Shown piece by piece: positions 17,055 through 25,285 of a DNA stretch of 64,000 nucleotides (position 1 is its first letter; the number at the start of each line of letters is the position of its first letter). The stretch is from AP-15 sp963736715 (GTDB lineage: Bacteria; Pseudomonadota; Alphaproteobacteria; ATCC43930; CGMCC-115725): the NCBI GenBank assembly GCA_963736715.1, contig CAVTQA010000012.1:1-64000 (forward strand), given 5' to 3'. A model generated the notes under the pieces. That model searched no databases, was not told the DNA's origin, and saw nothing but the letters and a program-made list of their open reading frames with translations. Made by a program: the position numbers and the translations under genes.

Positions 17055-18411
17055 TGGCGGCCTCCGCCTCGCAGGCGAGGTCATCAAAGCTGCGGCCGCT
17101 CGCCGAATGACGAGCGCTGCCGCCGGTCAGCGCCTGCCAGCGGCGGACGATCGTATCGACATAGGCGGGGTCGAGCTCCAGCCCGTAGCAGCGCCGGCCG
17201 GTGCGCCCGGCGGCGATCACCGTCGTGCCACTGCCGACAAAACCGTCGAGTACGATGTCGCCGCGCGCCGAGCAGTCGAGGATCGCATCGGCGACCATCG
17301 CGACCGGCTTCACCGTCGGGTGCAGCGCCGACAGATTGCCCTCTCCGCCGCAGCGGGCGAAGGAGTTGGCCCCAGGGTACCGCCACACGTTGCTGCGGTT
17401 GCGCCCGAACCGACCAAGCTGGACGTTGTTGCGGTGCCCGTTGCAGCCGTGTTTGAACACGAAGACAAGCTCGTGCTGGCTGCGGTAGAGCGAACCCATG
17501 CCGCCATTGTCCTTGACCCAAACACAGAGGTTTTTCAGCTCGCCATAGACGCCGCGACCGGCGGTCAGGAGTTCTTCGGCATGGCGCCAATCCATGCAAA
17601 TGAAGTGGATCGAGCCGGCAACGCTGAATGCTGCAAGATTCCGGCAAACCTGACTGAGAAAGGCGGTAAATCCGGGCCGATCCATCTCGCCCGATGCCAT
17701 CGGGAACGGGCGATGGTGGATCGCGCCGAGGCCGCTGACATGGCCGTCAATCGGCACGTTGTAGGGCGGGTCGGTGAAGACCATTGCGGCACGCTCCTCG
17801 CCCATCAAGGCGGCGAAGGCTGCGGGATCTCGGGCGTCGCCGCACAAGAGGTGGTGGGGACCGAGAAGCCATAAATCTCCGACTTTGCTGAGCGGTGGCA
17901 CGGTCGGAGGGTCGGGCACCCTATCTGCCGGGTCATCGCTGGCCTCGATCGGGTCGTCGAGGGATGAGATCCGCAGATCGATCTCGCCCATCTCGAAGCC
18001 GGTGACCTCGATATTGAAGTCAAGTCCGCTGAGCGAGAGCTCCTTGAGCTGTTGAGCGAGCAGCCGATCGTCCCAAGTGGCAATCTCGGTTAGCCGATTG
18101 TCGGCGATCATGAACGCGCGGGCCTGGGCCGCCGTCAGATGATCGAGGCACAGTGTCGGCACCTCGGTCATTCCGAGCAGGCGGCATGCGAGCAACCTAC
18201 CGTGCCCGGCGACAACCTTGCCGTCGTGATCGATCAGAATCGGGACATTAAAGCCGAAGGTCTTGATACTCTCGGCGATCTGCCGGATCTGCTTCTTGCT
18301 GTGACGCCGCGCGTTAGCCGGATCCAGTTTGAGTTGGTCGACTGCCCGATAGACGATCGACATCCGAGGCGCGCGGTCGGCCGCTTCGCGGCGGCGAAGT
18401 TCTTTCATCAT
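17044..18411 (-). CDS. ParB-like nuclease domain fused to N6/N4 DNA methyltransferase
   Basis: 455 residues. The N-terminal ParB-like domain (about residues 18-115) shows LKLDPANARRHSKKQIRQIAE, then the GHGRLLACRLLGMTEVPT signature. The C-terminal domain is a beta-class methyltransferase with motif IV TDPPYN (near residue 214) before motif I DGFVGSGTT (near residue 400), acting on adenine N6 or cytosine N4. ParB-methylase fusions are common in phages and mobile elements, where they modify element or host DNA. Two adjacent ATGs at 18411 and 18408 could start it; the upstream AAGAGA is a weak ribosome-binding site. It is the first gene of the methylase-DUF5681-terL operon. No matching restriction enzyme is seen. 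Confidence 0.9.
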   Translation of the reverse strand: MMKELRRREAADRAPRMSIVYRAVDQLKLDPANARRHSKKQIRQIAESIKTFGFNVPILIDHDGKVVAGHGRLLACRLLGMTEVPTLCLDHLTAAQARAFMIADNRLTEIATWDDRLLAQQLKELSLSGLDFNIEVTGFEMGEIDLRISSLDDPIEASDDPADRVPDPPTVPPLSKVGDLWLLGPHHLLCGDARDPAAFAALMGEERAAMVFTDPPYNVPIDGHVSGLGAIHHRPFPMASGEMDRPGFTAFLSQVCRNLAAFSVAGSIHFICMDWRHAEELLTAGRGVYGELKNLCVWVKDNGGMGSLYRSQHELVFVFKHGCNGHRNNVQLGRFGRNRSNVWRYPGANSFARCGGEGNLSALHPTVKPVAMVADAILDCSARGDIVLDGFVGSGTTVIAAGRTGRRCYGLELDPAYVDTIVRRWQALTGGSARHSASGRSFDDLACEAEAANAD

Positions 18412-18582
18412 TGCCGGTCTCTTTTTTTGCGGTTGGAATAGCTCATGGAAACCGCCGGCAACGAGTTGCGCGAGGTTCAGGCGAACGGGCCTTGAACCGA
18501 CCGAGGCCAGCTTCTCGCTGCAGGATAGGTGAAGGGACAGGTTGGGCTGCTCGACTGCCCCATAAGGGGGCCGAAGACACGC

Positions 18583-18604
18583 AAGGCCGCTAAAGAGCGG
18601 CCTT
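18583..18604. terminator. Perfect 9-bp hairpin upstream of the methyltransferase gene
   Basis: AAGGCCGCT, loop AAAG, AGCGGCCTT. With A residues before and T residues after, it could act as a weak bidirectional terminator or as an RNA structure in the methyltransferase leader. There is no long U tract. Confidence 0.5.
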
Positions 18605-18726
18605 GGATCAGGGAGGGTAATTCGCCCCTATTAGGTCGGAGGGTCGCCGTCCATTAGCGTCCCCGCGCCAGGACGGGCAAAGGAGTGCTTCGGGCTGCGG
18701 CGGCTACTCAGCCGCTCGCTAAACGC

Positions 18727-18757
18727 AAAAAAACCGCCCGAGGCGTCAGGCGGTCGC
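18727..18757 (-). terminator. Rho-independent terminator, minus strand
   Basis: On the minus strand ACCGCC, a ten-base spacer and GGCGGT are followed directly by seven T residues. It would stop transcripts coming leftward from recombinase module copy 3 before they reach the methyltransferase operon. Confidence 0.65.
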
Positions 18758-18927
18758 ACTTCCTCATTCTGCATTTATTGCGCTATTTTACAGTCGATAG
18801 GCGGAAATGTCAATGGCAAAGTGGCTTCGGGTCACGTCCCACGGCGGACGAGATGCTCTGCAATAACCAGTTCGGGAGGCGAAACTAGGGCATGGAAGCG
18901 GATGCTCGGTGCGGGCCAAGGCACAAG

Positions 18928-19125
18928 GATTCCCTGATGAAGCGAATAAATTCCCTAATGTCCCCGATTTAATTCCCTGCTAGGCCGAAATAAATTCCCT
19001 GTTCCGATGCGTAGGGAATTGCATGGCAAGCCATTGAATTCCTTTCTAAATGGCGGGCCAACAGCTGCACCCAAAGGCTCACACGAACAAAATTCCCTGT
19101 ATTTTCCCAGCTAGCAGGGAATTTG
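18928..19125. repeat. Array of AATTCCCT / AGGGAATT words
   Basis: Eight occurrences or near-occurrences within 200 bp, near 18928, 18949, 18971, 18993, 19012 (inverted), 19037 (one mismatch), 19091 and 19115 (inverted). Spacing is irregular (about 19-25 bp at first, longer later). It could be a binding array for an element-encoded protein or the remains of a degenerate tandem repeat. Confidence 0.6.
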
Positions 19126-19405
19126 GCTTCAGAGACGAGTTCGCTCGAGACTGCCTCCTCCAGCGGCGAGTCTGTCTCTGCAGTGAGTTCCAGGGCTCTA
19201 GCTAGGCGGACAGCCCCGCGGTTTCGCGGCGCTGTGCGCATGCACGCGGACGTGAGAAGGGACGCCCGGGCGCAACGCAGCGCCACTTTGCCCTTTTTCT
19301 CTGACGGGCATCCACGCAGTCCCACCTCGAAGGCTCAGAGCGTTCCAACACTGCGTCCCGGCCGCGGTGGGGCCCCGACTGCGTATGCCTGTCCGGTTGA
19401 GCCGT

Positions 19406-21106
19406 TCAGTTTGCGAAGAGACTGTGCTGCTCGGTCCAGTCGAGCGGCAGATCGAGTTCGGTCAGTTGCGTCGCGGTGAGCGCGACGGATTGCCGGCCCG
19501 GCAGGATCGCTTCAACCAGCTGCGGGCTCAAGAAGGCAAGGTCCACCAGGCGACGGATGTAGCGGCGCGTGATGCCATCGCGATTAGCCAAATTCTGCAG
19601 CGATCGGGCGCGGCCGGTAGCCAGCTCCTCAAACCATGCGCGCCCGCGCGCGATCGCCTTGATCAGCGCCGGATCACATCGCGAGGCATGGTTCTGCTGC
19701 GCCAAGCCTGGCAGCACCAGCGTGGTTTCGCCGCCGCGCCGCTTGAAACCGACGACGGCCGTCAGCTCGATCGTGCTGCCGCTTGGCTCGTCAGACGCAC
19801 ATAGCGAGCCTTGTGTGCCCAACAGCGCGGCACGCCGCATCTTGATCATGATCCTTTTGTCGTCGACGATCGCCTGCTCGACCAGCTCTCGTACGATCTT
19901 GGCTCGTTCCCCTGGTGGGCTGCGGAGCCTTGCTGCAAGACGGGCAGCACGGCTGAGCGCTCTCCGAATCTGGTCGCTGGGCATACCAGGACTGCCGAGC
20001 CGTTTGACCAAGCTCGCCGGGCTGCTCAGCGCGTCGACCAGGATACTGATCACGCAATCTTCGATCTTGTGAGCGGCGAGCCGCCAGCTTTGCATCTCCT
20101 CCTTTGCTGGCTCGGTGATTAATGCAGCAGAGACGTAATAGCGATAGCGTCGGCCTTTTTTGACGGCGTGTGATGGCGTGTGACGTTCTCCGTGAGCATC
20201 GACTATCAAGCCGGCCAGTAGACTCGGCTCGGCGGCTCTCGCTCTGCGCCGGTGGTCGGCGGCGTTGCCCGCGAGCTGATTTCGAACAGCGGTCCACGTC
20301 TCATCGTCGATCAGCGCCGGATGCTGGCCCGGGTAGTGCTGACCATTGTGCGCAATCCGACCGGTGTAAATCGGGTTCGAGAGCAGCTGGTAGATGTGTC
20401 CGCGCGAGAATGGTGTCCCGCCGCGCTCGGCACCTTTCGCCGCCGTGCGGCGCTTTGTCCTCAGTCCGAGCCGGTCGGCCTCTTCTTTGACCCGGCGCAC
20501 GCAGCCGAGCTGAAGATATAGCCCGAAGATCCGGCGGATGCTCTCGGCCTCGGCAAGGTTGATGACGAGCGCGCGCTCCTCCGCGTCATAGCCGAGGGGC
20601 ACGTTGCCGCCCATCCACATGCCCTTCTTCTTTGAGGCGGCGATCTTGTCGCGGATGCGTTCGCTGGTGACCTCCCGCTCGAACTGAGCAAAGGACAACA
20701 GGACATTAAGGGTCAAGCGCCCCATCGAGCTCGTCGTGTTGAATTGCTGCGTCACGGAAACGAATGACACATCCTGCGCGTCAAAGATCACGACCAGCCG
20801 AGTAAAATCAGCGAGCGATCGCGTGAGCCGGTCGACCTTGTAGACGACCACGATGTCAATACGGCCGGTCCGGATATCGGCAAGCAGGCGTTGCAGCGCC
20901 GGCCGCTCCAGATTGCCGCCTGAGAACGCGCTATCGTCATAGCGAGATCTCACCAACACCCAGCCCTCGTGCTGCTGGCTGCGGATATAGGCCTCGCAGG
21001 CTTCGCGCTGCGCCGCGAGCGAGTTGAATTCCTGCTCCAGCCCATCCTCGGAGGATTTGCGGGTGTAGATCGCGCAACTCCTGCGGCTCGCGTCAGCCGG
21101 CGGCAT
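19406..21106 (-). CDS. Large serine recombinase, module copy 3
   Basis: 566 residues, the same length as copies 1 and 2 and clearly homologous but with many substitutions. Catalytic features are kept: CAIYTRKSSEDGLEQEFNSL, DSAFSGGN, VYKVDRLTRSLADF and SFAQFEREVTSERIRDK. The recombinase domain follows with GHIYQLLSNPIYTGRIAH. The C-terminal helix-turn-helix-like ANRDGITRRYIRRLVDL is also present. The ATG at 21106 overlaps the end of the upstream fused gene by 14 bp. It looks functional and may recognise different sites from copies 1 and 2. Confidence 0.92.
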   Translation of the reverse strand: MPPADASRRSCAIYTRKSSEDGLEQEFNSLAAQREACEAYIRSQQHEGWVLVRSRYDDSAFSGGNLERPALQRLLADIRTGRIDIVVVYKVDRLTRSLADFTRLVVIFDAQDVSFVSVTQQFNTTSSMGRLTLNVLLSFAQFEREVTSERIRDKIAASKKKGMWMGGNVPLGYDAEERALVINLAEAESIRRIFGLYLQLGCVRRVKEEADRLGLRTKRRTAAKGAERGGTPFSRGHIYQLLSNPIYTGRIAHNGQHYPGQHPALIDDETWTAVRNQLAGNAADHRRRARAAEPSLLAGLIVDAHGERHTPSHAVKKGRRYRYYVSAALITEPAKEEMQSWRLAAHKIEDCVISILVDALSSPASLVKRLGSPGMPSDQIRRALSRAARLAARLRSPPGERAKIVRELVEQAIVDDKRIMIKMRRAALLGTQGSLCASDEPSGSTIELTAVVGFKRRGGETTLVLPGLAQQNHASRCDPALIKAIARGRAWFEELATGRARSLQNLANRDGITRRYIRRLVDLAFLSPQLVEAILPGRQSVALTATQLTELDLPLDWTEQHSLFAN

Positions 21107-22076
21107 CGCAGTTCTCTCTCGCTAGACCTGGTCCCTGCGAGGACCCGACTGTCGCGGAGCGGGTCGTCTTCAACCCGAAGAAAAGCGGTCCCGACCACGC
21201 TGTGCCAGTGATCTTCCTCGCGAGGGCGGAAAGCGAGCGGTAATGCGTGCCCTGCCACGAGAAGCCGTCATCGACCACCGCCACCTCATAGGTTCGACCC
21301 TGCCATTCCCGAACCAGCCGAGTTCCCGATTTCAGCTCGGGACGAGCGCGCCTCCTGATCTTACCGGTCTCGTTGAACTCCTGTGCAATTTGGCGGAGCT
21401 GACGTTGCCGCTCCGGGCGGAGGCCGCCGAGAGCCATTTCCTGCATCCGGTATGCGACAGCTCGTACCAGCAGCTCGCGGCTGAGATGCGGCGGTGCGTC
21501 CACTTTGTAGAGGGCGCGCCACTGCTGACGAAGCTCGCCGAGGTCGAGTTCTGGGAGGCGCGCGAGCGCCTCCCGGCAAGCCGAAGCATCCTGGGCCCCG
21601 CGGCTCATGCCTGCTCCGGCGTGGCGATGCGGTAGACCCGGCCGCGCTCCTCCGTGGCCGAGGCAAGAGTTCAGACCGAGCTTCTTCTTCAGGGTTCCCG
21701 AGAAGAGCCCGCGGACCGTGTGCCGCTGCCAGCCCATTGCGCTCGCCACTTCGTCGACTGTTGCGCCCTCGGGTCGCTGCAGCATCGAGATCACCACGTC
21801 CTGCTTTGACGGGCGCTTCGCGTCGGACTGTTGGTCCGGGTCGGGCAAGGCTTCGATCGCCGACCACAGCCGATCGATCAACGTCGCGCGGTCAGCAACC
21901 TTCGTCTGCTTCTCGACACCGGGGAGCGCGTTCCACAGCGCCACCAGCCGCTTGCCGCTGAGGCGGGCGGCGTGCAACTCCTCCCTCGAGGCGACGGCAA
22001 TCTCGCCTTTATCCACGGTGGCTGGCGGCTCCCGGCACAGCGTGACTCCGTCATTGCCAATGATGTAGATGCGCAT
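21093..22076 (-). CDS. DUF3489-DUF2924 fusion protein (probable frameshift fusion), module copy 3
   Basis: One frame of 327 codons from an ATG at 22076 (AGGAGG upstream) covers both accessory proteins that are separate genes in copies 1 and 2. The DUF3489 part ends normally at GTLKKKLGL. The sequence then changes to SCLGHGGARPGLPHRHAGAG, which is the out-of-frame reading of the usual tail, and continues into MSRGAQDASACREALARLP, the normal DUF2924 start. A single-base change near 21660 therefore joined the two genes. The DUF2924 ATG is still present, so separate translation of that part remains possible. Its C-terminus also differs from copy 1 after GPLFFGLK. Confidence 0.82.
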   Translation of the reverse strand: MRIYIIGNDGVTLCREPPATVDKGEIAVASREELHAARLSGKRLVALWNALPGVEKQTKVADRATLIDRLWSAIEALPDPDQQSDAKRPSKQDVVISMLQRPEGATVDEVASAMGWQRHTVRGLFSGTLKKKLGLNSCLGHGGARPGLPHRHAGAGMSRGAQDASACREALARLPELDLGELRQQWRALYKVDAPPHLSRELLVRAVAYRMQEMALGGLRPERQRQLRQIAQEFNETGKIRRRARPELKSGTRLVREWQGRTYEVAVVDDGFSWQGTHYRSLSALARKITGTAWSGPLFFGLKTTRSATVGSSQGPGLARENCDAAG

Positions 22077-22482
22077 GGGTGGGTCCTCCTGATTGACCCG
22101 GCGCGGTCGCGCCGGTGACCCACTCACGCTCTCTTCGGTGACCAAAGCCGCTCTATTCGGGATAATCTCATGGCGTTGTTGGGCGCAATCCGAGCATGGC
22201 ATTGCTCGGCCGGAAACTGTGGCTCTCGCACTGGGCGGCGTTCGGCAAAGCAGGCCCCAATTCCAAACACCGCCGGCCTGGTTGCAGGGGTCTGCTATCC
22301 TGGCGGGTGATGTGGCCCCGCGGCCCTGGAACCGCTGCAACTAAAACGTGCTTACCGGACCCATGCGGCTCAGCAGGGCGTGAACTCGAGCGACCTTGAA
22401 CTAGGCTCGACGTCGAGGAAGGTTGCGCCGGTCCGCCCGGAGGGGCTAAGACCCCAGCATCACCTAGCAAGGGAGAACCGGC

Positions 22483-24186
22483 GTGGCGCGTGGCGACGAG
22501 CAACACAGAAACCCGAAATCCAACATCGAGATCGCCCAAGAAGCGGTGATGCAGCCGATCGGCCAGATCGCCGCGGAAAAACTCCGTATTCCCGACGAGG
22601 CGGTGTCGCCCTATGGGAAGTACAAGGCGAAGATCGCGCTCGACTACATCCGCTCGCTTCCCGACCAGCCGCACGCCAAGCTGATCTTGGTCACCGCGAT
22701 CACTCCCACCCCAGCCGGCGAAGGCAAAACGACTACAACGGTCGGGCTCGGCGACGCGCTAAACCTGATCGGCAAAAAGGCGATGCTGTGCCTGCGCGAG
22801 GCGAGTCTCGGCCCTTGCTTTGGTGTCAAAGGAGGTGCGGCGGGCGGCGGTTACGCCCAGGCCGTGCCGATGGAAGATATCAACCTCCACTTCACCGGAG
22901 ACATTCACGCCATTGGTGCCGCCAATAACCTGCTCGCAGCGATGGTCGACAACCACGTTTACTATGGACTCGAACCGCGCATCGATCCACGCCGGGTCAG
23001 CTGGCGCCGCGCGATCGACATGAACGACCGGGCGCTGCGCTCGATCGTCTCTTCACTGGGCGGGGTAGCCAATGGCTACCCGCGCGAGGATGGGTTCGAC
23101 ATCACCGCCGCTTCGCAGGTCATGGCGACCTTCTGTCTCGCGACTGACCTCCAGGACCTGCAGCGGCGGCTCGGCAACATGGTCGTCGGCCAGACGCGCG
23201 AGCGCAAGCCGGTGACAGCCGGCGAGGTCAAGGCGGCAGGGTCAATGACCGCGCTATTGAAGGACACGCTCGCCCCCAATCTGGTGCAGACGATCGAACA
23301 CAACCCGGTTTTCATCCATGGTGGTCCGTTCGCCAACATCGCCCACGGCTGTAATTCGGTGATCGCGACCACATCGGCTTTGAAGCTCGCTGGTTACGTC
23401 GTAACGGAGGCCGGCTTCGGCGCCGATCTCGGCGCCGAGAAGTTCTTCGACATCAAATGCCGTAAAGCCGGGATCTCGCCCGACGCAGTTGTGGTGGTGA
23501 CGACAGTCCGGGCGCTCAAGATGCATGGGGGGGTTGGACGCGATGCGTTGCGCGAGGAAAACGTCGCCGCACTCGAAAAGGGGTTCGCCAATCTCTCCCG
23601 CCATCTCGCCAACATCCGCCAGTTCGGCGTGCCAGCGGTGGTGTCAGTCAACCGGTTCAGCGCCGATACCGCCGCGGAACTCGGCTGGCTGCAGAAGCTG
23701 TGCGCGGCAGAGGGTGTTAAGGCGGTCATCGCCGACCATTGGGCACAGGGCGGAGAAGGGGCTGTAGAACTAGCCTGTGCCGTCGTCGATCTCGTCGAGA
23801 GCGGCACGGCAAACTTCCGTTTTCTCTATCCGGACGAGATGCCGCTGTTGGAAAAGGTCCGTACTATTGCTCAGCGCATCTACGGTGCCAGCGATATCGA
23901 GGCCGACAAATCGGTCCGCGACCAGTTCGCACAATTGGAGGATCAAGGGTTCGGTCACTTCCCGGTCTGCATCGCCAAGACACAGTTCAGCTTTACGACC
24001 GACCCCAACGCCAAGGGGGCGCCGAGCGGTCACGTTGTCACCGTGCGCGAGGTGCGCCTCTCAGCCGGCGCGGAGTTCGTCGTTGCGATCTGCGGCGACA
24101 TCATGACGATGCCTGGCCTTCCGAGAGTGCCCGCGGCGAACAATATTGAGGTAAATGCCGACGGGCGGATCACAGGCCTCTTCTGA
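22483..24186 (+). CDS. fhs: Formate-tetrahydrofolate ligase
   Basis: This 567-residue cytoplasmic enzyme uses ATP to form 10-formyl-tetrahydrofolate from formate. Visible features include the P-loop TPAGEGKTTTTVGLGDAL near residue 80, REASLGPCFGVKGGAAGGGY, MEDINLHFTGDIHAIGAANN, HGGPFANIAHGCNSV and EAGFGADLGAEKF. The length agrees with the family. The start is a GTG at 22483 preceded by AGGGAGA at good spacing; the next ATG is inside the conserved region. It stands alone between the recombinase island and an IS5 remnant. It fits one-carbon assimilation together with the mgs operon, though the two are separated by the island. Confidence 0.95.
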   Translation: MARGDEQHRNPKSNIEIAQEAVMQPIGQIAAEKLRIPDEAVSPYGKYKAKIALDYIRSLPDQPHAKLILVTAITPTPAGEGKTTTTVGLGDALNLIGKKAMLCLREASLGPCFGVKGGAAGGGYAQAVPMEDINLHFTGDIHAIGAANNLLAAMVDNHVYYGLEPRIDPRRVSWRRAIDMNDRALRSIVSSLGGVANGYPREDGFDITAASQVMATFCLATDLQDLQRRLGNMVVGQTRERKPVTAGEVKAAGSMTALLKDTLAPNLVQTIEHNPVFIHGGPFANIAHGCNSVIATTSALKLAGYVVTEAGFGADLGAEKFFDIKCRKAGISPDAVVVVTTVRALKMHGGVGRDALREENVAALEKGFANLSRHLANIRQFGVPAVVSVNRFSADTAAELGWLQKLCAAEGVKAVIADHWAQGGEGAVELACAVVDLVESGTANFRFLYPDEMPLLEKVRTIAQRIYGASDIEADKSVRDQFAQLEDQGFGHFPVCIAKTQFSFTTDPNAKGAPSGHVVTVREVRLSAGAEFVVAICGDIMTMPGLPRVPAANNIEVNADGRITGLF

Positions 24187-24410
24187 GGTCGACTCGGCGG
24201 CGGTAAGCAACCGCTCGCCGGGGGTGATTTTGGTCGGGAGCTGAGTGTCGGTCATGGCTTGTATCTTAATATTGATAAAATCTGTTATCAAAGAGCCCGT
24301 ATTACGTAAATATCATTATGCACGAGATCTTTTATTTACATATTTCACTAAGTGTCTGAATCTTAATCGTATAAGTTGTATTATGATTTTCCAAGATTGC
24401 AAAGCGAAGG
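24187..24410. other. AT-rich spacer after fhs
   Basis: Base composition changes sharply here; the stretch 24255-24400 is dominated by A and T in a GC-rich window. I see no gene. It may be imported DNA brought in with the adjoining IS5 element and the peptide cluster beyond. Confidence 0.5.
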
Positions 24411-24806
24411 TCAGGCTAATCTTCTGATCAGCAACTGCACAGAGGCGATGTAGACCCAAGTTTTGGCGCTCGCAATCGACGCCTCGAAATCCTTTGCCAA
24501 GCGGCGATTTCGGTTGAGCCAAGCGAGCGTTCGTTCGACAACCCAGCGGCGTGGCAGCAGCTTAAAGCCAGTCGCGTCAGCCGCGCGTTTGACGATCTCA
24601 ATGGTCCAGTTCCCGAACTTGGCGAGGGCGTCACTCAGGTTGGGGCCGTTGTAGACGCTATCGGCGAAAAGGTGGCGCAACCAGGGAAATAGCTGGTGGA
24701 TCGCCTCGATGACCAGAACCGCACCATCGCGATCTTGGATATCGGCGGGGTGCACCTCGGCCCCAACCAGCAGACCGCCAGTATCGGTCACAATATGGCG
24801 CTTGCG

Positions 24807-24832
24807 CCCCCAGCCTTCGCTGGGGCAGGCTC
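24807..24832. repeat. Small palindromic insertion A in the IS5 transposase
   Basis: CCCCAGCCTTCGCTGGGG followed by CAGGCTC. It folds into a short hairpin and sits between the codons for AAGATCAA and GGCGCAAGCGCC that are contiguous in intact relatives. It shifts the reading frame. Confidence 0.7.
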
Positions 24833-24852
24833 TTTGATCTTCTTGGCCGCAT

Positions 24853-24892
24853 CCCCCGGGTCGCGGCTCTGCCGCGCCCGAGGACAGGCTCC
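24853..24892. repeat. Small palindromic insertion B in the IS5 transposase
   Basis: CCCGGGTCGCGGCTCTGCCG and the following bases pair with each other (CCCGGG-CGCGGC against GCCGCG-CCCGAGG) and end in CAGGCTCC, like insertion A. The shared CAGGCTC end suggests the two belong to one family of small repeats. Confidence 0.68.
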
Positions 24893-25285
24893 ACCGCGCG
24901 GCCCGCCGCTTTCGGTCGTCTTGACCGATTGACTGTCGATCACTCCGGCCGACGGGCTCGCTTCGCGGCTCGCCGCTTCGCGCGCCTGCACGAGCAGGTG
25001 AAAATTGATGTTCTCAAACAAGCCGTTGTCGCGCCAGTCGTAGAAATAGCCTTGCACGGTGGTGAACGGCGGAAAGTCCTTCGGCAGCATTCGCCACTGA
25101 CAGCCGGTCCGCGCGATATACAAAATCGCGTCCAGTACGGCGCGCAACTCGGTCGCGCGCGGCCGGCCCAAACGCTTGGCCGCTGGCAGGTGTGGCTCGA
25201 TCAGCGCCCATTCCGCATCCGTTAGATCGCTTGCGTAGCGCTGTGCCTCTCGCTCATACTTCTGCCGAGTGATTTCGGTCCACAT

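Larger units (their letters stand above)
18412..19152. other. Intergenic region between methyltransferase operon and module copy 3
   Basis: About 740 bp without a convincing gene. It holds a perfect hairpin (18583-18604), a terminator-like hairpin on the minus strand (18727-18757) and an array of AATTCCCT-type words (18928-19125), each listed separately. The promoter of the methyltransferase operon should lie here, reading leftward. Confidence 0.6.
19153..22196 (-). mobile_element. Recombinase module copy 3 (inverted, diverged)
   Basis: Read on the minus strand it starts TGCTCGGAT at 22196, exactly like copies 1 and 2, and its homology to them ends near 19153 (GCTGGAGGAGGC). The proteins are clearly diverged from the two direct copies but keep the same order. 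Copies 2 and 3 face each other across the terminase cassette. Confidence 0.7.
24411..25285 (-). pseudogene. IS5-family transposase disrupted by two palindromic insertions
   Basis: The first part (25285 to about 24894) reads SDLTDAEWALIEPHLPAAKR, RTGCQWRMLP, GYFYDWRDNGLFE and VIDSQSVKTTESGGPRG, and the last part reads VHPADIQDRDGA, FADSVYNG, RRWVVERTLAWLNRNRRL. Together these are a full IS5-type DDE transposase. Between GGPRG and GRKRH two extra palindromic pieces are inserted (24853-24892 and 24807-24832). The first keeps the frame so that DAAKKIK still reads. The second shifts it, so the product stops early and the C-terminal catalytic Glu is lost. I could not find convincing inverted repeats at the ends. 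Confidence 0.85.

Noticed and set aside
22340..22482. Possible riboswitch or structured leader before fhs (GGGGCTAAGACCCC and nearby GC-rich stems)
   Set aside because: I compared it by eye with the SAM-II, SAM/SAH and THF riboswitch cores and could not match the conserved loops. A short hairpin alone is not enough.
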